A stretch of 43,587 nucleotides of DNA from Bacteroidia bacterium (GCA_025057395.1 JANWXU010000022.1:1-43587); one strand, 5' to 3'. Counted from the first letter of the stretch, positions 1 to 10,516 are shown. Numbers and translations are program-made. The notes: a model not told the origin generated them from the sequence alone.

Positions 1-22
1 TTTCTTCCTTCATGCCGCACTC

Positions 23-3000
23 TTATTTCAAAACCACCTTCACCGTCTCCACATCAGCACCCTGCTGCAATTGCAACAAGTATATCCCCGACGCATAGCC
101 CGTCAAATCCAACTCCACACTATTCATCCCCTCTACCACTTCCACTCGCCTATCCACCACCACACGACCCGATACATCCACCACACGAATCCCCAACTCC
201 CCAAATACCCCACCCCTCAACTCTACTTGCAAACGTCCCGTCGTCGGATTCGGATACACTACGTACCTACTAACACCCTCCTCAACACCCGAATCTACCC
301 GCAAATTATCCACCACAAAATTCACTATCTCCGAATACTGCGAACGATTCGCTTCACTCGCAGGACAGCTCAAACAATGCGCCCGAACACGAACCCCATA
401 ACTAAATCCCGGCGTCAATCCCCCTATCCGATAACTGTTCGTGCTTATCCCACTCACCACCGCCCACGTCGCAGGATTCGCACTCGATAAACCATACTGC
501 AAATCATAACACACCGCCGTCGCATCCGAATTCCAGTGCACATCCACACTGTTCGAATTGTTCACCTGATTCACGTATACCCCACCCACACGACGACACG
601 TGCCCACTTGCGTCTGCAACGTCCTAAACGTAGCCACTTCACTCCAACTCGGCGACAATACCCCATTGCACCGACTCCTTACTCGAACCTCATAATTCGT
701 AAAGTTCTGCAAGTTCGTCAGCACATAACTCGACGTACTCCCAGGTATATTCTCCACCTCCGTCCAGCTCTGTGAACCCACCACCCGGTATTGCAATATG
801 TACCGAACATTCCCCCTCCCATTGTACGGCGTCCAACTCACTACCGCACTGCTCTCACTAATCTGACTGATACTCGTTATCTGCGTAACCCCAGGATTAT
901 TCACCGCCACCACCGTAGATACCTCACAATTCCACTTCACATTCCGTGCATATACCGTATAACTACCCGCCCGCAAATTCATAAAGAAATTGCTGCTCTG
1001 ATAGTTCACCCCATCCAACGAGTACACAAACTGCTGATCCGGAAAGTTCGCATCTACACGAGCCGTCGCCGTAATCATCCCATCGCTCTCCCCATCACAG
1101 CTCACATCCACCTTCGTCGCCACCAACTCTATCGCCGGCAACGTCGCCACCTCCACCTGTACCACATCCTCACTCGTACATCCACTCACATTATCCGTCA
1201 CCCGCAACGTGTAATTATATATCCCAGGTGCCGTCGTCGAAAATACAGGATTCGCTACATTCGAACTACTCAAGCGCGCCGCAGGACTCCAACTGTAACT
1301 ATAATCCCCACTCCCGTTGCTCGCACTCCCATTCAGCCGAACACTCCCCTGCGTACAAACATACACATTCCGAGCTCCAGCGCTCGCCACCGGCGGGTTC
1401 AACACCGTTATCGTCACCCGTGCACTCCCACTACACCCATTCACATCCGTCGCCGTCAACGTATATGTATACGTACCCACATTCTGTGCTATAAATGTCG
1501 GACGCAAACTATTGGCATTCAACAACCCACTCACCGGACTCCAACTAAACGTAGCCCCGCTCTGATCCCCTCCTATACTCCCCTCCAACACTACATTCTG
1601 ACCCCGGCACGTACCCCGATCCCGACCCGCACTCACATTCAAACTAAAGTTCACCACCACCTGCACAAAATCCACACTACTGCACCCATTCGCATCCGTC
1701 ACCGTCAACGCCAAATTGTACGTCCCAGCTACATTGCTACGAAATACAGGATTGGCTACATTCGCATCGCTCAAATTCTCGCTCGGACTCCACGTATACC
1801 GATAACTCCCAGTACCACCACTTGCCATCCCCATCAACTGTAACGGACTTCCTACACACACCTGCGCATCATTCCCCGCATTGGCAACCGGCGAAGTACG
1901 AACCTGCACCACTACACGACTGCTACTTACACACCCATTCGCATCCGTTACCTCTAATGTGTACACAAAATCTCCCGTCACATTGCTCAAAAACTGTGGA
2001 TTCCGAATATTACGATTCGATAAGTTCGTCTCCGGCGTCCACCGATAGCTATATGGCGCATCTCCCCCACTTGCCGTCCCATTCAACGTAATACTACTAC
2101 CCGTACACGCATTCACCACACCCCCAGCATTCGCTACCAACGCCTCCGCAACCCGAACATTTACACTACTAGTAGCACGACAATTGTTCGCATCCGTCAC
2201 CTCCAACGTATACACATAATTCCCCGGTACATTTAACGACAACGTCGGCACCGCTAAACTCGCATTATTCAAACCCGTACTCGGCGTCCAACGGTATACA
2301 TACCCAGCACCAGGAACTCCCCCTACCGCACTCCCCTCTAACGTCACACTCCCCCCAGCACACAACACCTTGTTGCTCCCAGCACTAGCCACCGGCGAAG
2401 GATTCACCAATATGCTCGCACTGCTCCTGCCTACACAACCCCTACTATCCGTCACCGTCAACGTATAATTATACGTACCCGCAATATTCGCATTAAACAC
2501 CGGCGCCTGTGCACTCGCATTGCTCAAATTCGCCGCCGGACTCCAACTAAAACTATACGGACCTACTCCCCCTACCGCATTCCCCTCCAACACTATCCCA
2601 CTCCCCGTACACGCCGTACGATTACCCCCCGCCGTCACTACCGGCAACGTGCTCACTTCCACCCGAACTACACCCTCCGCACTACACCCGTTCGCATCCG
2701 TCGCCGTCACCGTATAATTATATACCCCCGGTAACTCACTCAAAAATACAGGGTTCGATACACTCGCATTCGACAAGTTCACTATCGGCGTCCAACTATA
2801 ACTATACCCCGTAGGTCCCGGTAGTCCTCCACTTGCTCGAGCACTCAAGCTAATCCCAGAACCTACACACGCAAACCGCTGACTAGCAACCTCCACCACC
2901 GGACGATTATTCACCACAATATTCACACTCGAACTCCCACTACATCCATTCCCATCCGTCACCGTCAACGTGTACCGATAACTCCCAGCAACTTGCGTGC

Positions 3001-6000
3001 TGAATAACGGATTCGCCACATCACTCGAACTTAAATTCAGCCCCGGCGTCCAACTATAACGATAGTTCCTATCCCCCCCTACTGCAAAACCCTCCAACTG
3101 AACAACATCCCCACTGCACAAACGCAAATCACTCCCCGCACTCACCACAGGACGCTCATTTACCCTTATCTCTACCGTAGCACTCCGCTCACACCCCCGA
3201 GCATCCGTCACCGTCAATGTCACAGGATAAACTCCCGCTACCCCTCTGCTAAATACCGTACTCAATGTATTACGACTACCTATGCCCTCGCCACTCCACC
3301 TATACTCATACCCCCCTCCAAAACCCGGCGTACCCCCCACTACACTCCCCCGCAACACCACCTCATCACCAGGACATGTACTCCTTACACCCTCCACATT
3401 TACCACCATCGAAGGCAACACCATCAGCCCAACCACTCCACTATTACTACATCCATTCGCATCCGTCACCGTCACCGTATAACTATATACCCCACTCATC
3501 CCACTGTTGAACACCGGATTCGAAATCCCCGAATTGCTCAACATCTGAGCAGGACTCCAACTATAACTGTACCCAGGAGCTCCTCCACTTACTCGTACCC
3601 CCAATTCCAAATCCCTACCCGGGCATACCTCCCGCATCCCGTTCACTTCCACCACCGGCTTCGCATTCACCCGAACCAAAATCTCATCACTCGCACTACA
3701 CCCATTCCCATCTGTCACCGTCAACCGATACCGATAGTTCCCAGCAAAACGTAACGACAAACGAGTGCTCGCACTCCGTGAATCCTCCAACCCCTCATCC
3801 GGACTCCATTGATAACTATACCCCTGTGGGAAAAACGCTACCCCACCACTGGCTATCCCACTTATCCGAACCACACTCTCCGCACACTTCACCACATCCT
3901 CCCCAGCATTCACCACCGGAACAGGATTCACCACCACCGACACCATCGCCTGACCCTGACATCCATTCGGATCCACCACATCCACCCTATACGTATACGT
4001 CCCCGGCTCTAACGTCCTGAATACAGGATTAGCAATATCCCGAGCACTTAATCGCTCCCCAGGAGTCCATGTGTACCGATACCCAGGCGTACCTAAACTC
4101 ACACCCGGAACACTCGCCTGCAACTGCAACTCGCTCCCAGCACACACCGGTCGATATACACCCCCATCTACCCGTAACTGATTCCCCACTATCACCCGAA
4201 CGCTCGAAATCGCCTCACATCCAATATCATTACTCACCCGCAAGGTATATGTATACGTACCCACAAACGGCAACCGACCCCGTGGATTCGATACCCGCTG
4301 CGGATCCACCTCCCCATCTATCAAACCCTGACGTGGCGTCCAAAAGTAACTAAAATTCCCATTACCCCCACTCGCACTCGGATTCCCCCCCAAGGTAAAC
4401 ACACTATTCACACACGTCACCACCTCCCCACCAGCATTCGCTACCAAACGAGGATGTACTCGCAAATTCACAGAACCCACCGCTACACACCCCGCAGCAT
4501 CCGTCACCCGTACCACGTAACTAAAATCACTCACCTGTGCCACGTCTGGCGCATTAAACAGCGGCGACTCCGCCCTACTATCACTCAAATAACTCAACAA
4601 ACTCAACGGCGAATTCGAACTCCACTCAAAACTGTATGGCGCCGTACCCATCAACCCAGTACCCCCTTCCCCTCCCAACACCTGCGGCAAACCATTATAG
4701 CAATACTCCCGACTCGCCCCAGCATCCGCCATCGGCAATGGATTCACCTGTACCGTAATCATATCCCGCGCCTGACAACCCTTGCTATCCGTCACCACCA
4801 ACTCCAACATGTACTGCAACACATCCTGACCCCCTATCCTATCCGGACGAAACGTCGGATTCGGTACCACCCCACTCGACAATATCGAACCTATCGACGG
4901 AACCGCTATGTTCACCCCGCGCGTCACATTCCTTGCCCCCACTACCCGCCAACTGTAACTCAACGCTCCCGTACCCCCTCGACCACTCGGATTCCCCCCT
5001 AACACTACACTCCCATCCTGACAAACATTCACTACACTCGGACCCGCCTCCGCAACCGGCGCAGGATTCGAAAATGTCTCCCTCGTTAACCGAACCACAC
5101 ACCCCTTCGAATCTTCCACCTCCAACGTCACACTGTACCGACCACTCGGTAACTCCCGTGGATCTAAACTCGCTACCCGCATCTGATCATTACGCAATGC
5201 CCCTACCCCCGGATTTATCCTCCAATAGTACAAATACCCCTCTCCCAACGGACGCCTCGGACCCACAAACGGACTGCCACCACTTGCCTCCCCTATCAAA
5301 CTCACCACCTCCCCATTCTGACACAATTCCGCCGGTAAGTTAAAATTAATCCGAGGTAACCGATTCGTAAACACCGTCACCTGATCACTCCGCTGATTCC
5401 CCACCGCATCCGTCACCGTCACCGTATACACCACAGAATCCACACTCGGACTCGCTATCGGATTCGCTACCGTCCGTGAATTCAACCCACAGTTAGGCTC
5501 CACACTACATGTCCACCGATACGTATACGGCGGAACCCCTCCACTCGCCGTACGCGCTACCACCCGAGTATCCGTCTCATCATCCGGATTAATACCTCCC
5601 AACACCACACCATCCCCATTCTCACAACGCTCTCGGTTCGGACCCGCATACGCCCGCAACGAATTATCATCCCCAAACACCGTAAATATCCCTCGCGTTA
5701 CCCCAGGACTCGTCGCATTCACAAAATTCTCACGTCCTATCCGAATTATCACCCCCGCACTACTAGGTACACTCCGAATATCCGTATTCACCACCACATC
5801 CGAAGGCTGCAATGGACGCCATAGCGGAACTACTAAACTCGAACCCACTCCAGCCGCATTCGCCACAAACATCCGCTCCGGCAAATACGGACGAAAATCA
5901 TCCTCCGGATTCAACGCATCATTATCCCGCAACCAACTTAACCGCACACTCCAATTCACCGGATCCGCTCCCTGATAGCTCACCACCCAGCCCTGATCTA

Positions 6001-9000
6001 TACTCGAACTATTGAATGCAAAAAACGGCGACACCTCCCTATCCAACGACTGCGGCGGTAAATTCGGCTGCGACGCCCGATTCGGATTCGCAGGACTCGA
6101 TACCAACGGCTGTTGATTCTTCGTATCCGCCGTCCGACTCACCGTCCAAACACCCAACACATTCGCCCCTACCCCAGGTATCAACGTATACCCTATGTTC
6201 CCAAACGTCTCATTCCCCACACCACTAGGAATCCGACTCGTCTCCACCCTACCATGCACAAAATTACCAGCCCCCTCCGTCAACACCCCACTATACCGCA
6301 ACGTCCGCAACTCCCGAACATCATACAACTGATACAACGGCTGCTGTCCCGACGGCGTAGGCAATATCGTACGATACGGATACGTATATATATTCCCGTT
6401 CCCCACACCACTTAACGTCACATTGTTCGCACGAAAATCCGTCAACAGCTCCAACCGCTTACCCCCACTCACCGTAATATTATGCAACCGACTATCCCCC
6501 ACCAACGACTGAAACTTCAAATTCCTATTCACATTCACATTCTCCAACACCCCAGGATTCAATACACTCGTCACATAATCATCATCATGAAAATACACTA
6601 TATCCCCTCCCGCCTCATCCGCCAAATCATTCGCCCGCTGCGTAAAACTCACTCCCCCCAACGGCAATGGACCCGCATTCCAAACCCCAACATACCAAGC
6701 ATTCGCCTCCAACACCGCTAAATTCGCACTCGAATTGAACTGAACCCCAGGTCGAGTATTATCCCTATCCGGCAACTGCGCCCCACGACGATTCCCTAAA
6801 CTCGCATCCTGATCCTCCGAAAATCCCCCCAACCAAGGATTAAACGCTACATTCCCCCCCACTATCCGCTGCTGAAACGTAGAAGAAGGTCGAACGCTCG
6901 GATCCGTAAAATCTACCGCCTGCGGAACCCCTACATTCGGACTCCCACCATTATTCACATTCCTATTCACACTCACATTATTCACATCCAACCCAATCAC
7001 AGGACCTGCTGCACTCCCCCACCAGTTCCCCGTCGCATCTAACACCCCACTCGCCGAATTATTTATCAACGCACTCCCATTCCCTAAAGCATCATTATTG
7101 TGAAACGTATTGTACCGAACCCGTACCGCACTCCCATTCCCCCCACTCACCAACACCCCACCACGACGATTGCTCAACACGTGATTGTTCTCCAATAACA
7201 CACTCCCCACCTCCACCGAACTCGACGTCACCAACACCCCAGCATGTCCTACTGTGTTCTGCAAATTATTCCCCCATATATCATTAAACCGAATCTGTAT
7301 ATTCCCATTTACTCCACTACTCCCACTCTCCCGCAATATCACCCCACTCTGATACGTATTCTTCACCAAGTTCCGCTCTATCTTTACCCCCTCTACACTC
7401 GAACACCCATCTATCAATATCGCACTGCTCATCGTCCCATTCCCCTCAAAACTATTGTCACTTATATTCACCACCCCAGCATCTACATTATTCACATGCA
7501 ACGCTACCGCCGCCCCATCACTCGTACCCGATATCCGACGAAACGTATTCCCCACAAACTCTATCCCATGACTATGACCCACAAACGACGCCATCCCTAA
7601 ACCATTCCCGTTCCGCTGCAAAGGAAATACCTCCACCAAATTGTTCCTAAACCGAACCCCAACATTACTCCCACTGCTGTTCACCGCCTGATTCGTATTC
7701 GTCTCTATCCTAAATCCACTAAAATCCACCCGATTATTGTCCAATATGTTCAACGCCGCACCCATCGTAACACTCGTTATCTGCCGTATCGTAGCCTCCT
7801 GCGACGGATTCGAACCCTCCCCACGAACAAAACGAACATTCGCTATGTCCAACCGACCCGGACTTATCACCGCACTATACGTACGATACAAATTGTTCGC
7901 CACCGTACTCCTTGCATCCGCCTTCGGCGCAACCTCCTCCCCATTCTCCACACTCCTTATCACTATCCGCCCCTCGCTCCCACTCACCGTACCAAACTTA
8001 TTAGGTATCACCACATTCTCCACATACAAACCCCGCCATACCTCTATCTTATCCCCATCCTTGGCCAACGATATCGCCTTATTTATCATCCCATTCACCC
8101 CACCAACATCCACCGTAGGCGTCAACCGCTGCGGTCGATTCCCCAACACCGGACTATTAATCGACAACGGATAACTCGGATCAAATCCCACCCCTATGCT
8201 CTGAAACCCAGGAACCGGATACCGACCATTCATATACACCAAATAGTACGACACAGCCTCCTTATTCTGATACCCCGGCGTAGCAGGATCATCATCCGGA
8301 ATCGACAACGCCACCCCCGTATCTATCCCCTCTATATCCGCCGTACGACCCCCTAACCACGGACTGTATACCACCACATCCCCCTGACTCGACTCCAACA
8401 CCTCATTTATCCGCTGTCCACGACCCGCACCCAAATTATTCACCCCACCCAACGGAAATGTACTATTATTCAACGGATTATCCACATCCACAGGACCATA
8501 CTTGGCAGCACTCAAACTCTGATAATCCCACCAATTCCCCGTCGCATCTATCTGACCATACCGATTATCCCCATCCACAAACACCAACCGCTGCGCCAAC
8601 GCCTTAATACCATCCCGCTGCCTTACCACCCCAGGATTATAGCCCCCATCCGAAGGATCATCATTACCAATAAACAAATTGTAATTCACCCGTATATCCT
8701 TCTTGTAAAAATTACTCTGCGAACTGTTCACATCCGAAACATTCGAACTATTATTGCGCAACACCAAACCCGCATTCCCACACCCACGAATAATGTTATT
8801 CGTCACATATACCTTCGAACTCGTATTAAACTTACCAGTATTATTATGATCCGAAAATATCGCTATCCCCCCAGACTGCAAATAATCCACCAACGAACTC
8901 CCTACCAAATTACTCCTACGATTCGCACGCTCTATCGTGTTCGAATGCACCATAATATTCTCCATCCGACCCCCAGCATCCGTAATGTGTATCCCAGAAT

Positions 9001-10516
9001 TAAACGCATCACTCACCGTATTCAACTCCACCCGAACATTCACACTCCGCTGTACCACTATCCCATCCCCACCCGTACCACGCGCCACAATATTCCCACC
9101 TATCCGATGCATAAAACCCGGCAACAACGTATGCGGCCGCAAATCCTCCACATTAATCCCATGACCATTCACCCCATTCACCGACGTATTCGAAAAATAA
9201 TCCGCCCCAAACCGATTCCCCAATACCTCCACACTCTTGCTCCCTATCACATGTATCCCATTCACCATCAACGGATCCAACAACCGATACGCAGAAACCC
9301 GCTGCTCCAAATTATACATGTTATTCTCCCGTATCACCAACGTGTCCTGCGTCACCCCACTCGTATTCACATATATCCCACTCCCCCTTATGTTCGATAT
9401 CTGATTCCCCTCTATCCTAATATTCGTACTATACAACGGCGGCGGTAACGGCGCCCCCCCACCAAAATTCGTATGCTCCACATATATCGCATTATCCATC
9501 GTCCGTATCGGAAACCCGTTTATATCATTATTCAAATTCCCTATAAAATGATTCCCCTCCATAATCACCCGATACACCCGCTCCACATACACCGCTATCC
9601 CACCCCGATTATTCGCATTACTACTGTTCAAATTAAACGGCGCCCACGTAATATTATAAAACCGATTATCCACCATGCGCAACTCCACTATCGACTCAAA
9701 CAAATTAATCCCCCGATTATCCCCACCAGCTACTAAATTATTCTCCCCTAAAAAGATATTCTGCCGAAACGTCAGCTGCGTCGTACTTACATTGTTTGGA
9801 TTACAATTCCGATTAACCACCTCAAATATCCTACCCCCTAACACATTCCCCTCAGTACGTGACTCAAACATCAAACCCTCAAACGTCACCCGATTGTTAC
9901 ACCCAATCGAAAATATCGGACGATTCACCCCCACCGGCGGAATAAAACTATTATTCGGCGGCGCTACCGCTAACGGCCTATGCCCACCCCGTAAATTCGA
10001 TCCATTGGCCGCCGCCCCATACGGCGTGCGTATTATCGCCTCCCGCGTCGGATTATACTCCCGTATCGTAGGACCCCCAGGAAATGCCTGAACATTCGGA
10101 CTCTCCCCCACCCTAGGACCCCGAATAATCAAATGCTGCTGCAAACCCGCCTGCGCATAATTATTGGGTATAAATATCGTGCTCGGATCATTATAAATCC
10201 CCGGCCCTACATCAATAATATACGTCGTGCCCGGCGGCAATGGCGTTATCGCCTGACCCGTGTTCGGATCCAATAACGGAATATCCGTACGAAACTGGTC
10301 TATCGCCCGCTGAATCGTGGCAAAAGCCCCAGCAGAATTCGTCGGATCTGTCGAAGGAGTAATACCCGTACGCAAGTCATTACCCCCTACCCGTACATAG
10401 CGAATAATTTGGTTCGTTTGCGCCATCAGCTGACCCCCCACCAACAACCCCAACACCACCGCCAACGCGCTCAACTTTACCTTTCCTTGAATAAAGCTTC
10501 GTACTGTTTTAGACAT
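23..10516 (-). CDS. Giant T9SS-secreted surface protein: beta-helix, 17 PKD-like repeats, FN3, type A sorting tail
   Basis: About 3,497 residues. A signal peptide (lysine-rich, then LSALAVVLGLLVGGQLMAQ) is followed by a parallel beta-helix region (about nt 10410-8470) and a second one (about 8100-6960). Each ends in a TGNWW motif. An unrecognised linker (about 6960-5680) leads to 17 PKD/Ig-like repeats (about 5660-1140), one SprB-like repeat (about 1135-895), two fibronectin III domains (about 895-300) and a C-terminal sorting domain with YPNPTTG. By family knowledge it crosses the outer membrane through T9SS and is anchored to the surface or released; adhesion or gliding is inference. An in-frame ATG at 10606 lies at the predicted transcription start, so the ATG at 10516, directly before the signal peptide, was chosen. 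The coding strand is strongly G-rich and C-poor, unlike all neighbours. The ligand cannot be read from the sequence. Confidence 0.93.
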   Translation of the reverse strand: MSKTVRSFIQGKVKLSALAVVLGLLVGGQLMAQTNQIIRYVRVGGNDLRTGITPSTDPTNSAGAFATIQRAIDQFRTDIPLLDPNTGQAITPLPPGTTYIIDVGPGIYNDPSTIFIPNNYAQAGLQQHLIIRGPRVGESPNVQAFPGGPTIREYNPTREAIIRTPYGAAANGSNLRGGHRPLAVAPPNNSFIPPVGVNRPIFSIGCNNRVTFEGLMFESRTEGNVLGGRIFEVVNRNCNPNNVSTTQLTFRQNIFLGENNLVAGGDNRGINLFESIVELRMVDNRFYNITWAPFNLNSSNANNRGGIAVYVERVYRVIMEGNHFIGNLNNDINGFPIRTMDNAIYVEHTNFGGGAPLPPPLYSTNIRIEGNQISNIRGSGIYVNTSGVTQDTLVIRENNMYNLEQRVSAYRLLDPLMVNGIHVIGSKSVEVLGNRFGADYFSNTSVNGVNGHGINVEDLRPHTLLPGFMHRIGGNIVARGTGGDGIVVQRSVNVRVELNTVSDAFNSGIHITDAGGRMENIMVHSNTIERANRRSNLVGSSLVDYLQSGGIAIFSDHNNTGKFNTSSKVYVTNNIIRGCGNAGLVLRNNSSNVSDVNSSQSNFYKKDIRVNYNLFIGNDDPSDGGYNPGVVRQRDGIKALAQRLVFVDGDNRYGQIDATGNWWDYQSLSAAKYGPVDVDNPLNNSTFPLGGVNNLGAGRGQRINEVLESSQGDVVVYSPWLGGRTADIEGIDTGVALSIPDDDPATPGYQNKEAVSYYLVYMNGRYPVPGFQSIGVGFDPSYPLSINSPVLGNRPQRLTPTVDVGGVNGMINKAISLAKDGDKIEVWRGLYVENVVIPNKFGTVSGSEGRIVIRSVENGEEVAPKADARSTVANNLYRTYSAVISPGRLDIANVRFVRGEGSNPSQEATIRQITSVTMGAALNILDNNRVDFSGFRIETNTNQAVNSSGSNVGVRFRNNLVEVFPLQRNGNGLGMASFVGHSHGIEFVGNTFRRISGTSDGAAVALHVNNVDAGVVNISDNSFEGNGTMSSAILIDGCSSVEGVKIERNLVKNTYQSGVILRESGSSGVNGNIQIRFNDIWGNNLQNTVGHAGVLVTSSSVEVGSVLLENNHVLSNRRGGVLVSGGNGSAVRVRYNTFHNNDALGNGSALINNSASGVLDATGNWWGSAAGPVIGLDVNNVSVNRNVNNGGSPNVGVPQAVDFTDPSVRPSSTFQQRIVGGNVAFNPWLGGFSEDQDASLGNRRGAQLPDRDNTRPGVQFNSSANLAVLEANAWYVGVWNAGPLPLGGVSFTQRANDLADEAGGDIVYFHDDDYVTSVLNPGVLENVNVNRNLKFQSLVGDSRLHNITVSGGKRLELLTDFRANNVTLSGVGNGNIYTYPYRTILPTPSGQQPLYQLYDVRELRTLRYSGVLTEGAGNFVHGRVETSRIPSGVGNETFGNIGYTLIPGVGANVLGVWTVSRTADTKNQQPLVSSPANPNRASQPNLPPQSLDREVSPFFAFNSSSIDQGWVVSYQGADPVNWSVRLSWLRDNDALNPEDDFRPYLPERMFVANAAGVGSSLVVPLWRPLQPSDVVVNTDIRSVPSSAGVIIRIGRENFVNATSPGVTRGIFTVFGDDNSLRAYAGPNRERCENGDGVVLGGINPDDETDTRVVARTASGGVPPYTYRWTCSVEPNCGLNSRTVANPIASPSVDSVVYTVTVTDAVGNQRSDQVTVFTNRLPRINFNLPAELCQNGEVVSLIGEASGGSPFVGPRRPLGEGYLYYWRINPGVGALRNDQMRVASLDPRELPSGRYSVTLEVEDSKGCVVRLTRETFSNPAPVAEAGPSVVNVCQDGSVVLGGNPSGRGGTGALSYSWRVVGARNVTRGVNIAVPSIGSILSSGVVPNPTFRPDRIGGQDVLQYMLELVVTDSKGCQARDMITVQVNPLPMADAGASREYCYNGLPQVLGGEGGTGLMGTAPYSFEWSSNSPLSLLSYLSDSRAESPLFNAPDVAQVSDFSYVVRVTDAAGCVAVGSVNLRVHPRLVANAGGEVVTCVNSVFTLGGNPSASGGNGNFSYFWTPRQGLIDGEVDPQRVSNPRGRLPFVGTYTYTLRVSNDIGCEAISSVRVIVGNQLRVDGGVYRPVCAGSELQLQASVPGVSLGTPGYRYTWTPGERLSARDIANPVFRTLEPGTYTYRVDVVDPNGCQGQAMVSVVVNPVPVVNAGEDVVKCAESVVRISGIASGGVAFFPQGYSYQWSPDEGLEDSRSASTRLSLRFAGNYRYRLTVTDGNGCSASDEILVRVNAKPVVEVNGMREVCPGRDLELGVRVSGGAPGYSYSWSPAQMLSNSGISNPVFNSGMSGVYSYTVTVTDANGCSNSGVVGLMVLPSMVVNVEGVRSTCPGDEVVLRGSVVGGTPGFGGGYEYRWSGEGIGSRNTLSTVFSRGVAGVYPVTLTVTDARGCERSATVEIRVNERPVVSAGSDLRLCSGDVVQLEGFAVGGDRNYRYSWTPGLNLSSSDVANPLFSTQVAGSYRYTLTVTDGNGCSGSSSVNIVVNNRPVVEVASQRFACVGSGISLSARASGGLPGPTGYSYSWTPIVNLSNASVSNPVFLSELPGVYNYTVTATDANGCSAEGVVRVEVSTLPVVTAGGNRTACTGSGIVLEGNAVGGVGPYSFSWSPAANLSNASAQAPVFNANIAGTYNYTLTVTDSRGCVGRSSASILVNPSPVASAGSNKVLCAGGSVTLEGSAVGGVPGAGYVYRWTPSTGLNNASLAVPTLSLNVPGNYVYTLEVTDANNCRATSSVNVRVAEALVANAGGVVNACTGSSITLNGTASGGDAPYSYRWTPETNLSNRNIRNPQFLSNVTGDFVYTLEVTDANGCVSSSRVVVQVRTSPVANAGNDAQVCVGSPLQLMGMASGGTGSYRYTWSPSENLSDANVANPVFRSNVAGTYNLALTVTDANGCSSVDFVQVVVNFSLNVSAGRDRGTCRGQNVVLEGSIGGDQSGATFSWSPVSGLLNANSLRPTFIAQNVGTYTYTLTATDVNGCSGSARVTITVLNPPVASAGARNVYVCTQGSVRLNGSASNGSGDYSYSWSPAARLSSSNVANPVFSTTAPGIYNYTLRVTDNVSGCTSEDVVQVEVATLPAIELVATKVDVSCDGESDGMITATARVDANFPDQQFVYSLDGVNYQSSNFFMNLRAGSYTVYARNVKWNCEVSTVVAVNNPGVTQITSISQISESSAVVSWTPYNGRGNVRYILQYRVVGSQSWTEVENIPGSTSSYVLTNLQNFTNYEVRVRSRCNGVLSPSWSEVATFRTLQTQVGTCRRVGGVYVNQVNNSNSVDVHWNSDATAVCYDLQYGLSSANPATWAVVSGISTNSYRIGGLTPGFSYGVRVRAHCLSCPASEANRSQYSEIVNFVVDNLRVDSGVEEGVSRYVVYPNPTTGRLQVELRGGVFGELGIRVVDVSGRVVVDRRVEVVEGMNSVELDLTGYASGIYLLQLQQGADVETVKVVLK
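1140..5660 (-). repeat. Array of 17 tandem PKD/Ig-like domain repeats within the giant surface protein
   Basis: Seventeen units of about 82-105 residues (about 250-315 bases) follow each other without linkers. A typical unit runs: V-x-A-G, a cysteine followed by G or similar, a short strand ending SGG or VGG, Y-S-Y-x-W-(S/T)-P, NLS-x-x-x-VANPVF, an aromatic strand, then TVTD-x-NGC. Units nearest the C-terminus (about 1140-3700) are the most regular. Those nearest the N-terminus are longer and more diverged. Sixteen of the seventeen have exactly one cysteine near the start and one at the NGC position. At DNA level the stretch encoding LTVTDANG recurs almost unchanged about every 250 bases, for example near 1439, 1688, 2441, 2691, 2948, 3199 and 3454. 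Confidence 0.9.

Noticed and set aside
791-1843. 350-codon open frame on the plus strand inside the giant gene, and many similar shorter ones from 71 to 10091
   Set aside because: They are antisense shadows. The giant gene's skewed codon use avoids complements of stop codons, and the translations are low-complexity (rich in His, Pro, Thr, Arg) with no domain.
1140-5660. Regular 250-base periodicity considered as a CRISPR or satellite array
   Set aside because: The period and the open frame fit repeated protein domains; CRISPR units are about 60-75 bases.
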